The notes beneath the pieces are model-generated. The model was not told where the DNA came from and ran no database searches. It saw nothing but the letters and a program-made list of their open reading frames with translations. Position numbers and translations under genes: made by a program. Positions 55,196 to 64,000 of a DNA stretch of 64,000 bases are shown one piece after another. Source of the DNA: Pararge aegeria (taxonomy: Eukaryota > Arthropoda > Insecta > Lepidoptera > Nymphalidae); the NCBI RefSeq assembly GCF_905163445.1, contig NC_053189.1, forward strand, positions 15,394,001 through 15,458,000, read 5' to 3'. How positions within the stretch are numbered: the stretch's first letter is position 1; every line of letters begins with the position of its first letter.

Positions 55196-56408
55196 CAAAC
55201 TCAGATTTTCTTTGCATATAGATTCCGATTTTTCACAATTGATGGTTGTCAGTTTAGTATTAGTCTGTAGTCGAAGAACAATACCCTTCAAATCAGTTAT
55301 AACTCGCAAATAAGCAAAACTTCTTTGGGTACTCATGTACTCATAATTCACTTGTAACATATGAAATAGACGTTTTTTTTTTTAATTGACTATGCATTTT
55401 TTGTTTGTGATAAATAGTCGAATTTAGAGCATCAGAACAATGGCTTTCATAAAACGTTACGTTGTTAGGCACGAAATTATATTTAATCTAATTATAAAAT
55501 AAGCTAAGCAAGTTATAGGTCTGAAGAAGAGTTTTGGTGTATTTATTTGCTTGTTAATATCTAATAGGTAAAGTATATGACTGTTCAGTTAACTCTAAGT
55601 CATTTATATCGAGGCTTTAATAGATATAAATTCCCGTAAGTGTTATACTTTAAACCGACTTGCAAAATTTTTATCATTAGATCGATTATTGACGATCTAA
55701 ATTCCGACCTGATTTGTTATAAATTATGTCCAAAGTCAATTCACTGATTGTAATTGCATATGAGATCGATACAAATCAATCTGAGATGGGCTATCATTTG
55801 GAATCATTCTTAATTTTACTAAATTTTAATTATAATTTTATAATTGTAAATGTAACCAAAGATTTTAAAATATAAAGTAAATGAAAATCGCAAAATTTTT
55901 TATTATTTCTTCTGAATTGCTTCACAACATTGAGTAAATACGGAGTAGAGCTAGAAAACTTTCAAATACCGTGGAAGGACATAATGTTTTGTTTTTATGA
56001 CCCAGATGTAGATGGTCAAAAACAAAATGGCTCCTCGTGGGATCTAACTCTCGCTCGTTTAAGTGCTTTGTAACTTTTGGAATTTTTTCTGAACTGTTGA
56101 TAAAAAGAACACAGATAGTTATTTTCGGCTCTACAACATTTTACGAATTTTTTGTGATAGTTCCTTGTTCACATTAGTTAAACGATAATTTAATATAAGC
56201 GCCTGCGCAGATTTTTACTAAAATAAAAAATCATGATAAAAAGTCAACCATGAACAACAGTCAACATGACTAATTGGTTAGCTTTTTTTCGTGTTAACTT
56301 TTACTACTTCATAAGTTGTATAGTAGTTTATAGTATACATACAATTATGTGTTATAGTGTAGTTTGTTGATAATGCTAACAGAATATTAATTCAAACTTT
56401 TGTTTCAG

Positions 56409-56617
56409 GAGAAATCATTATTGGAATAAAAGGCAACGAGCAATTGGTTTATAAAGGAAACAAGTACTATAATCGAGGAGAAATAAGCGGCAAGATTCGA
56501 TGGTGCTGCACGAGAAGTAGATGTAAGGCTATATGTTACACTGTCGGCGATGAAATTGTTAAACTGAAGGATGTGCATAACCATTACACACCATTTATTA
56601 CTAGGTTTACGTCGTGA
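56409..56617 (+). CDS. mod(mdg4): FLYWCH terminal exon 25 (class III)
   Basis: The acceptor acttttgtttcag ends at 56408. 69 residues follow: GEIIIGIKGNEQLVYKGNKYY, GKIRWCC-x4-C (CTRSRC), KAICYTVGDEIVKLKD, then HNH and YTPFITRFTS. The finger is intact. It pairs with exon 54405, sharing the QL-xKGNK-Y, RWCCTR and CYT-x3-EI(I/V)K motifs. A tight AATAAA is at 56641-56646, 24 bases after the stop. Confidence 0.85.
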
Positions 56618-56769
56618 TTATGAGCAATGAGCTTGATTTTAATAAAATATACTACAATACTTTCTTCTTTTGTTTAACACGAGCCTATATCGAACGACAC
56701 TTTTTATTAAAAGTTATAATTGAAGGACCGTAACTGGAAAATCATCATCAATAAACGAAGCAACACCTA

Positions 56770-56890
56770 GCAGAGCATGTTAGGAACACGTGCTACCAAG
56801 TGCTCCTTGGAGTAAATCAACCTAAGGCGTAGATTTTTCTCATGCCCCTGTAATTACAGTGGCAATACTGGATAGAAGCAGACGTTACTT
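56770..56890 (-). repeat. dispersed repeat of the 'caacaatgctgct' family
   Basis: 'catgttaggaacacgtgct...taaggcgtagatttttctcatgcccctgtaattacagtggcaatactggatagaagcag' matches 35840-36020 loosely. Confidence 0.5.
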
Positions 56891-56899
56891 TGCGGAAAT

Positions 56900-57125
56900 C
56901 CATGATATAATATTATGAAAATTAAGGTTTCGGAGCGAAACGTGCGTAGAGGGTACATTGCCGTAGATCTGTTTGGTGTGGACTATAAACGTGCGTAGAG
57001 GGTACATTCCCGAAGATCTGTTTGGTGTGGACTATAAGGATTGAAGAAATTATAAATTACACTATACAGATTCTCCTGCTTTTTAAGGAGTATAGCAAAT
57101 TAAGCTTAATTTTCATAATATATAA
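56900..57125. mobile_element. partial 'aagcttaatt' foldback MITE
   Basis: Begins 'aatattatgaaaattaag' and ends 'tagcaaattaagcttaattttcataatat'. An internal direct duplication repeats 'acgtgcgtagagggtacattgccg(t/a)agatctgtttggtgtggactata' twice (56940-57033). The left arm is deleted relative to 58760-59100. 57126-57457 beyond it has a LINE 3' UTR piece near 57345. Confidence 0.7.
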
Positions 57126-57457
57126 GTGGCAATACTATCAGTTTTCTACAGGATATATTTCGGAGAATGTGCTCAAGGATTGTTTGACGTAGTACCCTCC
57201 TTGACTTTATATCTGCACTATAAAGATCTGCATCATTACGTTATTATTATTAATTAATTATCATATTTTCAACGACAGGTACAAAGAGGAGATAACCTTG
57301 TTGTAACTATATGTTTTCTGAATTATCTTCAGTCTGATTTGGCAGGCGTAGGCCGTGGCTAGTAACCACCAGACCGACTAAAAGAATAAGACTCCGGTTT
57401 TACATGTCACTCAGGTTTTACATGTCACAAAAGTTATACCTTTGGCTTCCATTTCAG

Positions 57458-57702
57458 CGGTCTTTTTCAAAGCCTCCAATGGAAGAACTCAGATGATGTA
57501 TAAAAACATGAAGTTCTACCAGCAACTTGAAGGGAAGGACAGGATTCGATGGAGGTGCACCAAGAGGGGCTGCAGAGCCTTTTACTACACGATCAACGAG
57601 GAGATAGTTAGATCTCAAGAGATTCACAACCATAATAACAATAACACAACTAAATACATCTTCGACTATAGTGTTCGGAGTTTTGTTAAGACTACTAAAT
57701 AA
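57458..57702 (+). CDS. mod(mdg4): FLYWCH terminal exon 26 (class III)
   Basis: The acceptor ttggcttccatttcag ends at 57457. 81 residues follow: AVFFKASNGRTQMMYKNMKFY, RIRWRC-x4-C (CTKRGC), RAFYYTINEEIVRSQE, HNH, and a tail NNNNTTKYIFDYSVRSFVKTTK. The zinc ligands are intact. The Asn-rich linker and the 20-residue tail are its own. WRC (not WCC) aligns it with exon 60690. The ATG at 57442 is five codons into the intron side and not used. Confidence 0.85.
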
Positions 57703-58292
57703 TTCGTTTATCTTCGTTATCATCTTCAGTCATTTTATTTCACTGCTAAAGGCTGGCCTTCCCCAGCGAAGTTGGTATAGAAATACTGATTATCCCACCA
57801 GATTTAGGTTATGGAGGCTGATTTACTTATAGAGATGCGCTAGGTAGTAAAGCAGTGAGATAGATCAAAGCTAGGTTATGAATCTATGTGACTGTTTCAC
57901 TTATGCTTAGTTATGTGGCAGAGAGGGGATGATCATACTCTTAGCTCTCATGCTTAGTTCTCACTCATAGATCCCATCCTAAGCACGAATATCTTACAAG
58001 AACAAAACTACGTTGATCGGGTTTCTGAGGCATGGCAAAATGGCTTTTTCAAACCTAAAATCGATTAGTAAAATTTACATAACGTCAGAGAAACTAGTTA
58101 ATTATAAGAACTACGTGCAATACCTAAAGTTAGTCCATATTTCGCATTGTAAGAAATGATTGCAAATGGAGAGACTTTATTAGTGAATAAATAATACTCA
58201 AAATCTTACTGATGTTATAAATGTTATGTATGAGTGTATCTACTCGTTGGTTTGTTTTTCTGTTGATTTATTTGTTACTTATGTTCGGCTCA
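57703..58292. other. spacer
   Basis: A retroelement-like piece at about 57720-57780 ('tcacatctt...ctgctaaaggctggcc'-type). Otherwise AT-rich. No exon. Confidence 0.35.
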
Positions 58293-58293
58293 G

Positions 58294-58478
58294 CCACTGT
58301 TTTGATGAAAATTGGCGGCAAATATGATGTGTCCGTTATTCTGTTGATGGATCAAGGTTTATTTTTATTCCGGAAAATTATCAGGGTATCGTTCCCTGGA
58401 GATATAAAAAACCTCTGTGATATTTACAGAATTTCGCATAGGCATAGCTTGCAGCCTTGCATCCAGGGTCGGACATAG
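58294..58478 (+). pseudogene. possible relic of a class III FLYWCH exon
   Basis: A T-rich stretch ending ttcggctcag (58284-58293) opens 61 codons in the array's phase: ATVLMKIGGKY at the start, KIIRV where class III has KIRWRC, one Cys, and HRH near residue 50, close to the normal HxH place. The W-x-C motif and the first Cys are absent and spacing is short by about eight residues. This fits a decayed exon in the 3-kb gap between exons 57458 and 60690, but chance resemblance is quite possible. Confidence 0.25.
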
Positions 58479-58759
58479 GAAGATCTCAACATGATCCAGG
58501 GAAAACAACTGGTTTCCCCCGGATTACGCGGTCTCTACGTTACTTTTGTACTGTAAAATACTAGAGTGTGATATGTTAAAGTATCTAGATATAGATATAA
58601 TATAGTATATAAATAATTAAATTTCGCCTATCTGTCAGTAATTATTTGTAATAAAACAGTTTTATTTAATCAGTAAGTAGCCGTATTAGAATAGTTAATT
58701 TATTTGAAAAGTGAATAAAATGTGTTATAATAATTGATATCGTTTTCTTAGTTTGATTA

Positions 58760-59105
58760 TGTATATCATGAAAATTAAGCCGAATTTACTATAATCCGCG
58801 AAAAGCAGGAGAATTTGTATGGTGTAATTTATAATTTCTTCAATCCTTATTCTCCACACCAAACAGATCTTCGGCAGGAGATGTTGACTTTACAATGAAT
58901 AATTGTTAACATTTATTCATTGTAAAGTCAACATCTACTGAGGATGCCCCGGCTTCGGAGCGAAACGCGCGTAGAGGGTGCATTGCCGAAGATCTTTTTA
59001 GTGTGGAGTGTAAGGATTTAAGAAATTATAAATTACACCACACAGATTCTCCTGCTTTTCGCGGAGTATAGCAAATTAGGCTTAATTTTCATGATATATC
59101 ATGGA
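58760..59105. mobile_element. complete 'aagcttaatt' foldback MITE
   Basis: Arms of about 110 bases (from 'tatcatgaaaattaagccgaatttactat' to 'ccacaccaaacagatcttcggca', and the complement ending 'aaattaggcttaattttcatgatata') enclose a second perfect 24-base hairpin at 58878-58936. There is no coding content. This is the type copy for the pieces at 7564, 29875, 56900 and 63520. Confidence 0.8.
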
Positions 59106-60479
59106 TTTCCGCAAAGTAACGCCTGCTTCTATCCAGTGATTATGTATAATCTGAGTTAATATTTTTTATAACGTTAGCATGTGAAGTCGCCGCTGTGGAT
59201 TTTAAGAAAGTAGTCCTTTTAAACAGTTCGTTAAGAGTTATTTCTTGAAATATAAGATTCCGACAAACTGTGTTATACTAAAAATTCATTCTTCCACGTA
59301 GGTTATGTATATAAGAATCTACTCTCTATAGTCGACCTGGCACGGATGGATATCGGAGACTTTATCTATACATACAATAAACATTAAAGATCTTTGTAAA
59401 AGAAATAAATGGGAGACGTTAGGCATAAGCAATAGAACGCAAAAATACAAGATTTTTTTTTCTGTATGTATGTTGGATTGTGCGCGTAACATGCACAAAA
59501 AACTACTGAACGACTTTGAGTGCAAATTGGTGTATTTTTAGCTGATACTCCCAATAAAAATAATATATACTTTTCATCCCGGAAAACAATAAGGTTCGTT
59601 CGGGATAGACGATGAAAGTTTTTGTCCATTTTACTCCTTAACTCCGCCATTCCTCAACCGATTTTTATAATTTTTCTTTCACTGGGAAGGTTTTATTATG
59701 AGAAAATGTTGCTTAGAGGGCACTCTTAAATAAACAAAGGCGGAAGTCGCGGCAAACAGCTATTTTAAAACAACTACGCGACTTGAGCCCGCGCATGTCT
59801 CTCTGCGACAAGTCGACCATTTAATTGCGTGCCAACATGTACTTACTCACTACGCACTCAGCTGTTTGGTTATTTTCGAAGCTCTTTGATTTCTGCTTGA
59901 AATCATTGCACTATTCCTGTAGATATGGCAGGTAATATCCATGGTACTGTAACACAGAGCTCAGGAGGTGACCCATTGACAAAATCGTATATTTTTGCAT
60001 TAATCATTTTAAGTGTTCTTCTTTTTTCCCCTGTGGGAAGAAGACAGGTTTTATTTATTTGATGTTTGGTTCATAAATATTTTGCTGTGTGAAACTTTGT
60101 GAGTAATTTTATTTTTAAATAGGAACGTCATATGATGCCAACGACTATTCCGACAACAAAGCAGCCGGGCTGTGTTGCTGGCAGGATATGGCAATCGGTA
60201 TAAATTACGAACCAGTTTCAGCCATTTACCGGTAATTTACTTAACCGGTAAAATGGTCAAACAACTTTAATTCTGCCCACACTTTCAGGGAACAGATGTT
60301 GTTCGCCGGTTGTCTCTAACTTTTCCAAGCGATATGTGCCTTTATATAACATAACTTTCTTTAACGGTCCTACCGTTAAAGAAACCTTTGGTTTTAAGTT
60401 AACGAATGCAGTTATTGGTTCACTAACATTAGTGTTACATGTTAAATGTATGAACGCTTCATAAGTGCCTGTAATAAGG
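59106..60479. other. spacer
   Basis: Minus-strand frames at 59319-59650 lie in Helitron-like or other repeat sequence ('tccactgggaagg...gtcgcgg'-type near 59680-59760). No exon recognised. Confidence 0.35.
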
Positions 60480-60665
60480 TCGACCTACATGAATAAAACA
60501 TTTTTGAACTTGAATTTGAATTTGGTGAAGGTAAAGGTCGTAAGGAAATCTGCAATCCTGAGAGTTCTCCATAATGTTTGCGAATGCGTGTGAAGTCAAC
60601 CAATGCCTCATGTCCATTCTGAAAGAAGACCCGTGTCGTGTAGTGGGTCAGTAAACGATGAATGT
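60480..60665 (+). mobile_element. SINE fragment adjoining an exon
   Basis: 'ggtgaaggtaaaggtcgtaagga', 'ctgagagttctccataatgtttgcgaatgcgtgtgaagtcaaccaatgc' and 'gacccgtgtcgtgtagtgggtcagtaaacgatgaatg' match the SINE at 39455-39790. It ends about 25 bases before the acceptor of exon 60690. Confidence 0.7.
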
Positions 60666-60689
60666 TAAAACCAGTTTCGTTTGTTACAG

Positions 60690-60913
60690 TGAAGTTAATA
60701 CAGACTAGTCGTGGTTTCAAACTGCTGCTTGTTAATAACTATTCGTACACGAGGAATTGTGTTACGAAGAGGAAAATAAGATGGCGTTGCGCGGTGAGAT
60801 CGTGCTCCGCAAGGGTACACACTGTCGACGGGAACGTTGTGCTCGCTTTGGAGAAACATAACCACGCGCCTAGGAAACAGGATAAACAGTACCAAGTCGA
60901 AATATCAGACTGA
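60690..60913 (+). CDS. mod(mdg4): FLYWCH terminal exon 27 (class III)
   Basis: The acceptor tttcgtttgttacag ends at 60689. 74 residues follow: VKLIQTSRGFKLLLVNNYSYT, KRKIRWRC-x4-C (CAVRSC), SARVHTVDGNVVLALE, HNH, and a basic tail APRKQDKQYQVEISD. The Cys2His2 set is intact. The aromatic pair is weakened (YSYT). A SINE reaches to within about 25 bases of the acceptor, so the branch site must be in that short stretch or within the SINE. A LINE 3' UTR-like repeat begins about 40 bases after the stop. Confidence 0.85.
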
Positions 60914-60949
60914 ACTTTATGTTACAACACCCTTTTGTTTATCCCACTA

Positions 60950-61140
60950 CGACTTGCGATTTCACTTAGTAAGAGATGGTGTAGTCTTAAATAGAAACAG
61001 GCTAAGTTGATAAGGGTATGGCAGTTGTTTTATACTCATACCCTTAATCGGTTTCTACAGGGCATCGTATCGGAAACCTAAATCGCGTGGCGGCAGGTCT
61101 TGGTCAGTAAATTGTTAACTAGCCACGGCCGAAGCCTCAC
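60950..61140 (+). repeat. LINE 3' UTR repeat, copy 1 of 2
   Basis: 'ttgataagggtatggcagttgttttatactcatacccttaatcggtttctacagggcatcgtatcgga...cggcaggtcttgg...actagccacggccgaagcctc'. The centre forms a small hairpin (aagggtat...atacccttaa). A relative is at 62985-63175. Confidence 0.65.
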
Positions 61141-61269
61141 AGCAGACAAAGCGTTGAGGCTCTTGGATAAGCAGGCGTTGCTTTGCGGAAATCTTTAATG
61201 TACAATGAACTCTCACGCTTAATTTGCTATTGACATCTGGACGGAGATGGTTTTGTATTAGATAAACAC

Positions 61270-61412
61270 CAGTGGCGTGCACAGGGTTTTGGACCTGGGT
61301 ATGCATAAAGAAGGAAGGTGCCATAAAATGGATAAATACTTCGCATTTATGAGTTATATAAAAATTTCAGGGTAGGCAGAGCTTTTGTACATGTATGAAG
61401 TGCACGCCACTG
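61270..61412. mobile_element. hAT-like MITE
   Basis: CAGTGGCGTGCAC at the left and GTGCACGCCACTG at the right form perfect 13-base inverted ends. The family matches 53233-53375, with the internal 'gcataaa...ggtgccataaaatgg' and 'agggtaggcagagcttttgta' shared in complement. The 8-base target duplication is no longer recognisable. Confidence 0.75.
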
Positions 61413-62279
61413 CCTGTTTGATAGTTATGTTCTTGCCACGCGAACAAGCTCATGAACGTGAATTGATTGTGTTTTTCTCAATTACATATCTCCATTATAC
61501 CTTATATTTCGTCATTTAATAATTTTGGACAGAATTCCTCACAAACGACTTAAAATCAATAGCATTCATTGCAATCAAGTTTAGAAAATAGTTAACTTTG
61601 AACGTAGGAAAGAAAAAGTTTATTTTTTATTTTATTTATTTTGTAGTTTAGATAGATTATAATTATTAAATATTCTAAACATCCTCTGAAACATTTGCCA
61701 AAGGTAAAAAAATATCCCTGCATATTTTACCTCGATAAAACATTTAGATTATAAGAAACCACTGATTTGAAAAGTTTTTTTTCTTACTTACTATACGTAA
61801 CTACGTAAGAATTATATTTATTTTACATCACTCTTCTAGCTATTTTGTTAAAGCCGTGTTTACATTGTGCAAGTTCTTGACTATACGTGTGGAAGTTACA
61901 TTTGCGTACAAGATGCATTAGAAAAATGCTTACCAAAACTTACGCTAAGGTTTTCCGCGAAAGCTAGCGTTTGCACCAGAGCTTGCACGCAAGAGCTCCG
62001 GGTTAGCTTGTTGCATGCCATTATTTTCCTCAGGAGGAGAAATGTTTCGTAGTCGGTCCTGTATGACAGGTCGTTGTCAAAATAATATTTATATCAATAT
62101 TTTTTTGTCATAATAGTTATTGACGAAATTAGTAGATACTCAAACGTCGCCTATAAACAGAGCTTGTCCGGGTAAGTAAAATTCCGATGTTTATTTTTGC
62201 TGACATTCCTATGTTTCGGTCTAAAAGGCGTGGTTGCCGGTGTATATAGAGGCACATTAGGCGAAACATCTACTCAATG
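61413..62279. other. spacer
   Basis: AT-rich. A GC-rich patch at 61930-62050 carries a 61-residue frame with no recognised domain. No FLYWCH exon. Confidence 0.35.
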
Positions 62280-62500
62280 TCAAAGTCAGAGTCAAAAAAA
62301 TATTTATTCAAGTAGGCACATAGGTGGCAGTTTTGATGCGTGCATTACATTAGAATTACACAACCATATTCGTAAACTCAAAACTAAAGCTACGAGGGTT
62401 CCAAACGCGTCATGGTCTAAGAAGAAGCCCACAACAAACTTAGCCGGGTGTTTATTTTTTTGTTATCACCATCTCTCTTTTTTTTATCATCAGGTGGATC
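62280..62500 (+). repeat. SINE-like repeat body
   Basis: 'tgtcaaagtcagagtcaaaaaaatatttattcaagtaggcacat...ggcagttttgatgcgtgcattacat' matches the element at 19155. The 144-residue frame at 62197-62631 runs through it and is not a gene. 62632-62980 shows nothing further. Confidence 0.55.
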
Positions 62501-62984
62501 ATCTGCTTGATCCGTTAATCATTATTCTAAACATAATGCAACGTACTTGCACAATGGAAACGAGGCCTATTAATATATTATCTATACAAACGTTATCTAC
62601 TTTCTATGCATTGCTCAAAAGCAAACGCTAAAGTTTATCTAGGTTAAATTCAAATCAGAGAAAATAAATACTTTTTTTAACTACCCGATACTTTTTTATT
62701 AACACTGCGAATTGTGAAATACAAATTAATTTTATTTCAACATACAAAAGGGTTCTCTTTAATGTGCCTTTAATTTATTAGACAAAAATGTTACAGAAAC
62801 CAACTATTGGATTGGTCTAAGAAACACCCTATACTTAGTGCAAAAGATGGGTCGGCGATGTTTATGACCGTACCAGTCATTGACTCTAGTGCACTATTTA
62901 TCTAATATGATGGCCACAGAACAAATCGCGTCGCTCGAATTTTCGCTCGATGTTTTTTTTTATTTTATTCTAGTACAAGTTTGC

Positions 62985-63175
62985 CTTTTGACTGCAATTT
63001 CACCTGCTGGTAAGTGATGATGAAGATGGTAACGGGCTAATCGCTTAGGGATATGGCAGTTATTTTAAACCCATATCCCTAAACGGTTTCAACGTGGATA
63101 AATGAATGGGAAAACGCGACGCTGTTGGTCTGTTGCTTACCACCGAAAAAGCTTTCAGGAGCTATCTTCTTGGTC
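62985..63175 (+). repeat. LINE 3' UTR repeat, copy 2 of 2
   Basis: 'gactgcaatttcacctgctggtaagtgatgatgaagatggtaacgggctaatcgcttagggatatggcagttattttaaacccatatccctaaacggtttcaacg' parallels 60950-61140, including the central hairpin. Confidence 0.65.
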
Positions 63176-63249
63176 TGTCGGTCATCACCATAAAAAAGGT
63201 AAAATAATGTGGCAACTGTGCAAATCCTAATAACTATGCATTTTTGCAG

Positions 63250-63488
63250 GCCTAGGCGAAGTTTTCTTCACGACAATACGCGGGAAGCAGGTACTGTTCA
63301 TAAACGGCTGCAAGTTCCGCGTGAACGGGGCGCAGGCGGGCAAAGTCAGGTGGCGGTGCGCTTCTCACGAGAGGTTCCGATGCAAAGCACTTGTTCATAC
63401 AGTGGAAAATGAGATAGTTTATATAAGAGATGAACACACCTATCAGTATGATAATTCTTGTTTGACAGCTAGTGAGCTACTTAATTAA
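63250..63488 (+). CDS. mod(mdg4): FLYWCH terminal exon 28, last His replaced by Tyr
   Basis: The acceptor gcatttttgcag ends at 63249. 79 residues follow: GLGEVFFTTIRGKQVLFINGC, KFRVNGAQAGKVRWRC-x7-C (CASHERFRC), KALVHTVENEIVYIRD, then HTY where every other intact exon has HxH, and a tail QYDNSCLTASELLN. The body is class III (GKVRW, HTVxNEI), but the Cys spacing is seven residues, not four. A CAT-to-TAT change would explain the lost His. Zinc binding may be altered or use another ligand. Local GC content is higher than in other exons. Confidence 0.8.
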
Positions 63489-63519
63489 CGAATTATAGCA
63501 AAATGGAAATCCGACGATC

Positions 63520-63915
63520 CGTCAGGCGTTACTTTGCGAAAATCCAAGATATTATGTAAATTAAGCTTAACTTGGTATACTCCGCGAGAAGCAGGAGAAT
63601 CTGTATGGCGTAATTTATAATTTCTTCAATCCTTATACTCCACAGTAAACAGATCTTTAGCAACGTACCCTCCCACATACACATGAGGATGAAGGAGAAT
63701 CTGAATGATGTAATTTATTATTTCTTCAATCGTTATACTCCACACCAAACAGATCTTCGGCAACGTACCCTCCCACATGCTCATGAGGGTACATTGCCGA
63801 AGGTCTGTTTTAGTATAAGGATATACGATTACGATTCAAGTTATAAATTACACCATACAGATTCTCCTGCTTTTCGCCGTGTATAGCATATTAAGCTTAA
63901 TTTTCATAATATAAC
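63520..63915. mobile_element. rearranged 'aagcttaatt' foldback MITE
   Basis: The left arm is duplicated: 'gcaggagaatctgtatggcgtaatttataatttcttcaatcc' near 63590 and 'ggagaatctgaatgatgtaatttattatttcttcaatcg' near 63693, each followed by 'cttatactccacannaaacagatctt'. It then has the complementary arm ending 'cttaattttcataatat'. Frames at 63683-63886 are repeat-borne. The last 85 bases of the window show nothing. Confidence 0.75.
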
Positions 63916-64000
63916 AATCTTCCTCAGCGCTCTATGAATATATTTATAACTTAAAACATATCTAACCTGTGAGATGGAAAATCTCCCATCAGAATCCGCC

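Noticed and set aside
62197..62631. 144-residue open frame
   Set aside because: Runs through a SINE-like repeat body also present at 19155; composition is not protein-like.
1..64000. Reading the FLYWCH segments as many separate transposase genes (MULE-derived)
   Set aside because: None has a transposase catalytic domain, terminal repeats or an independent start. Uniform splice phase and single-domain size fit alternative exons better.

Overview
This is a stretch of AT-rich insect DNA, most likely from a butterfly or moth (Lepidoptera). The evidence for that is the repeat content: tRNA-derived SINEs ending in TTTA-rich tails, RTE- and Jockey/CR1-like LINE tails, foldback MITEs, and fragments resembling lepidopteran Helitrons. 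I see no complete stand-alone gene. There is no ATG-initiated multi-exon gene, rRNA gene, CRISPR array or bacterial-type operon.

The content is one long array of alternative 3'-terminal coding exons, all on the + strand. I count 28 intact FLYWCH zinc-finger exons, three longer exons with a different Cys-rich domain, one candidate AT-hook-like tail exon, and two clear plus one doubtful decayed exons. Each intact exon starts at a splice acceptor (mostly a pyrimidine tract then AG), enters the reading frame in the same phase (two bases complete a codon begun upstream), encodes about 47-286 residues, and ends in its own stop codon. A downstream AATAAA is often visible. None of the FLYWCH exons has a plausible start codon of its own in a suitable context. 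This is the architecture of mod(mdg4) (modifier of mdg4). In Drosophila that locus joins common 5' exons encoding a BTB/POZ domain to many interchangeable FLYWCH exons, often by trans-splicing. I infer that this window is the variable-exon half of the lepidopteran orthologue. The common 5' exons are not in the window.

Layout. Positions 1-35000 hold class I exons, whose finger has C-x5-C then H-x-H (859, 2978, 5358, 7140, 10371, 11854, 13685, 14869, 18905, 23703, 25027, 25932, 28722, 30523, 32079). A decayed copy lies at 109, and the AT-hook-like exon (4562) and the first Cys-box exon (15528) sit among them. Positions 35200-53000 hold class II exons with C-x7-C (35205, 38520, 41691, 46469, 47541, 49182, 51626, 52745), interrupted by a tandem pair of Cys-box exons (42877, 44964) and a decayed third copy between them (44545). 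Positions 54400-61000 hold class III exons with C-x4-C (54405, 56409, 57458, 60690). The last exon (63250) returns to C-x7-C and has lost its final His.

The 0.3-4.5 kb spacers are filled with transposable elements. Some of these sit within 25-50 bases of a splice acceptor or stop codon, and one SINE inserted exactly at a stop codon. Together the exons would give one chromatin/insulator-type BTB protein dozens of alternative C-terminal DNA- or protein-binding ends.
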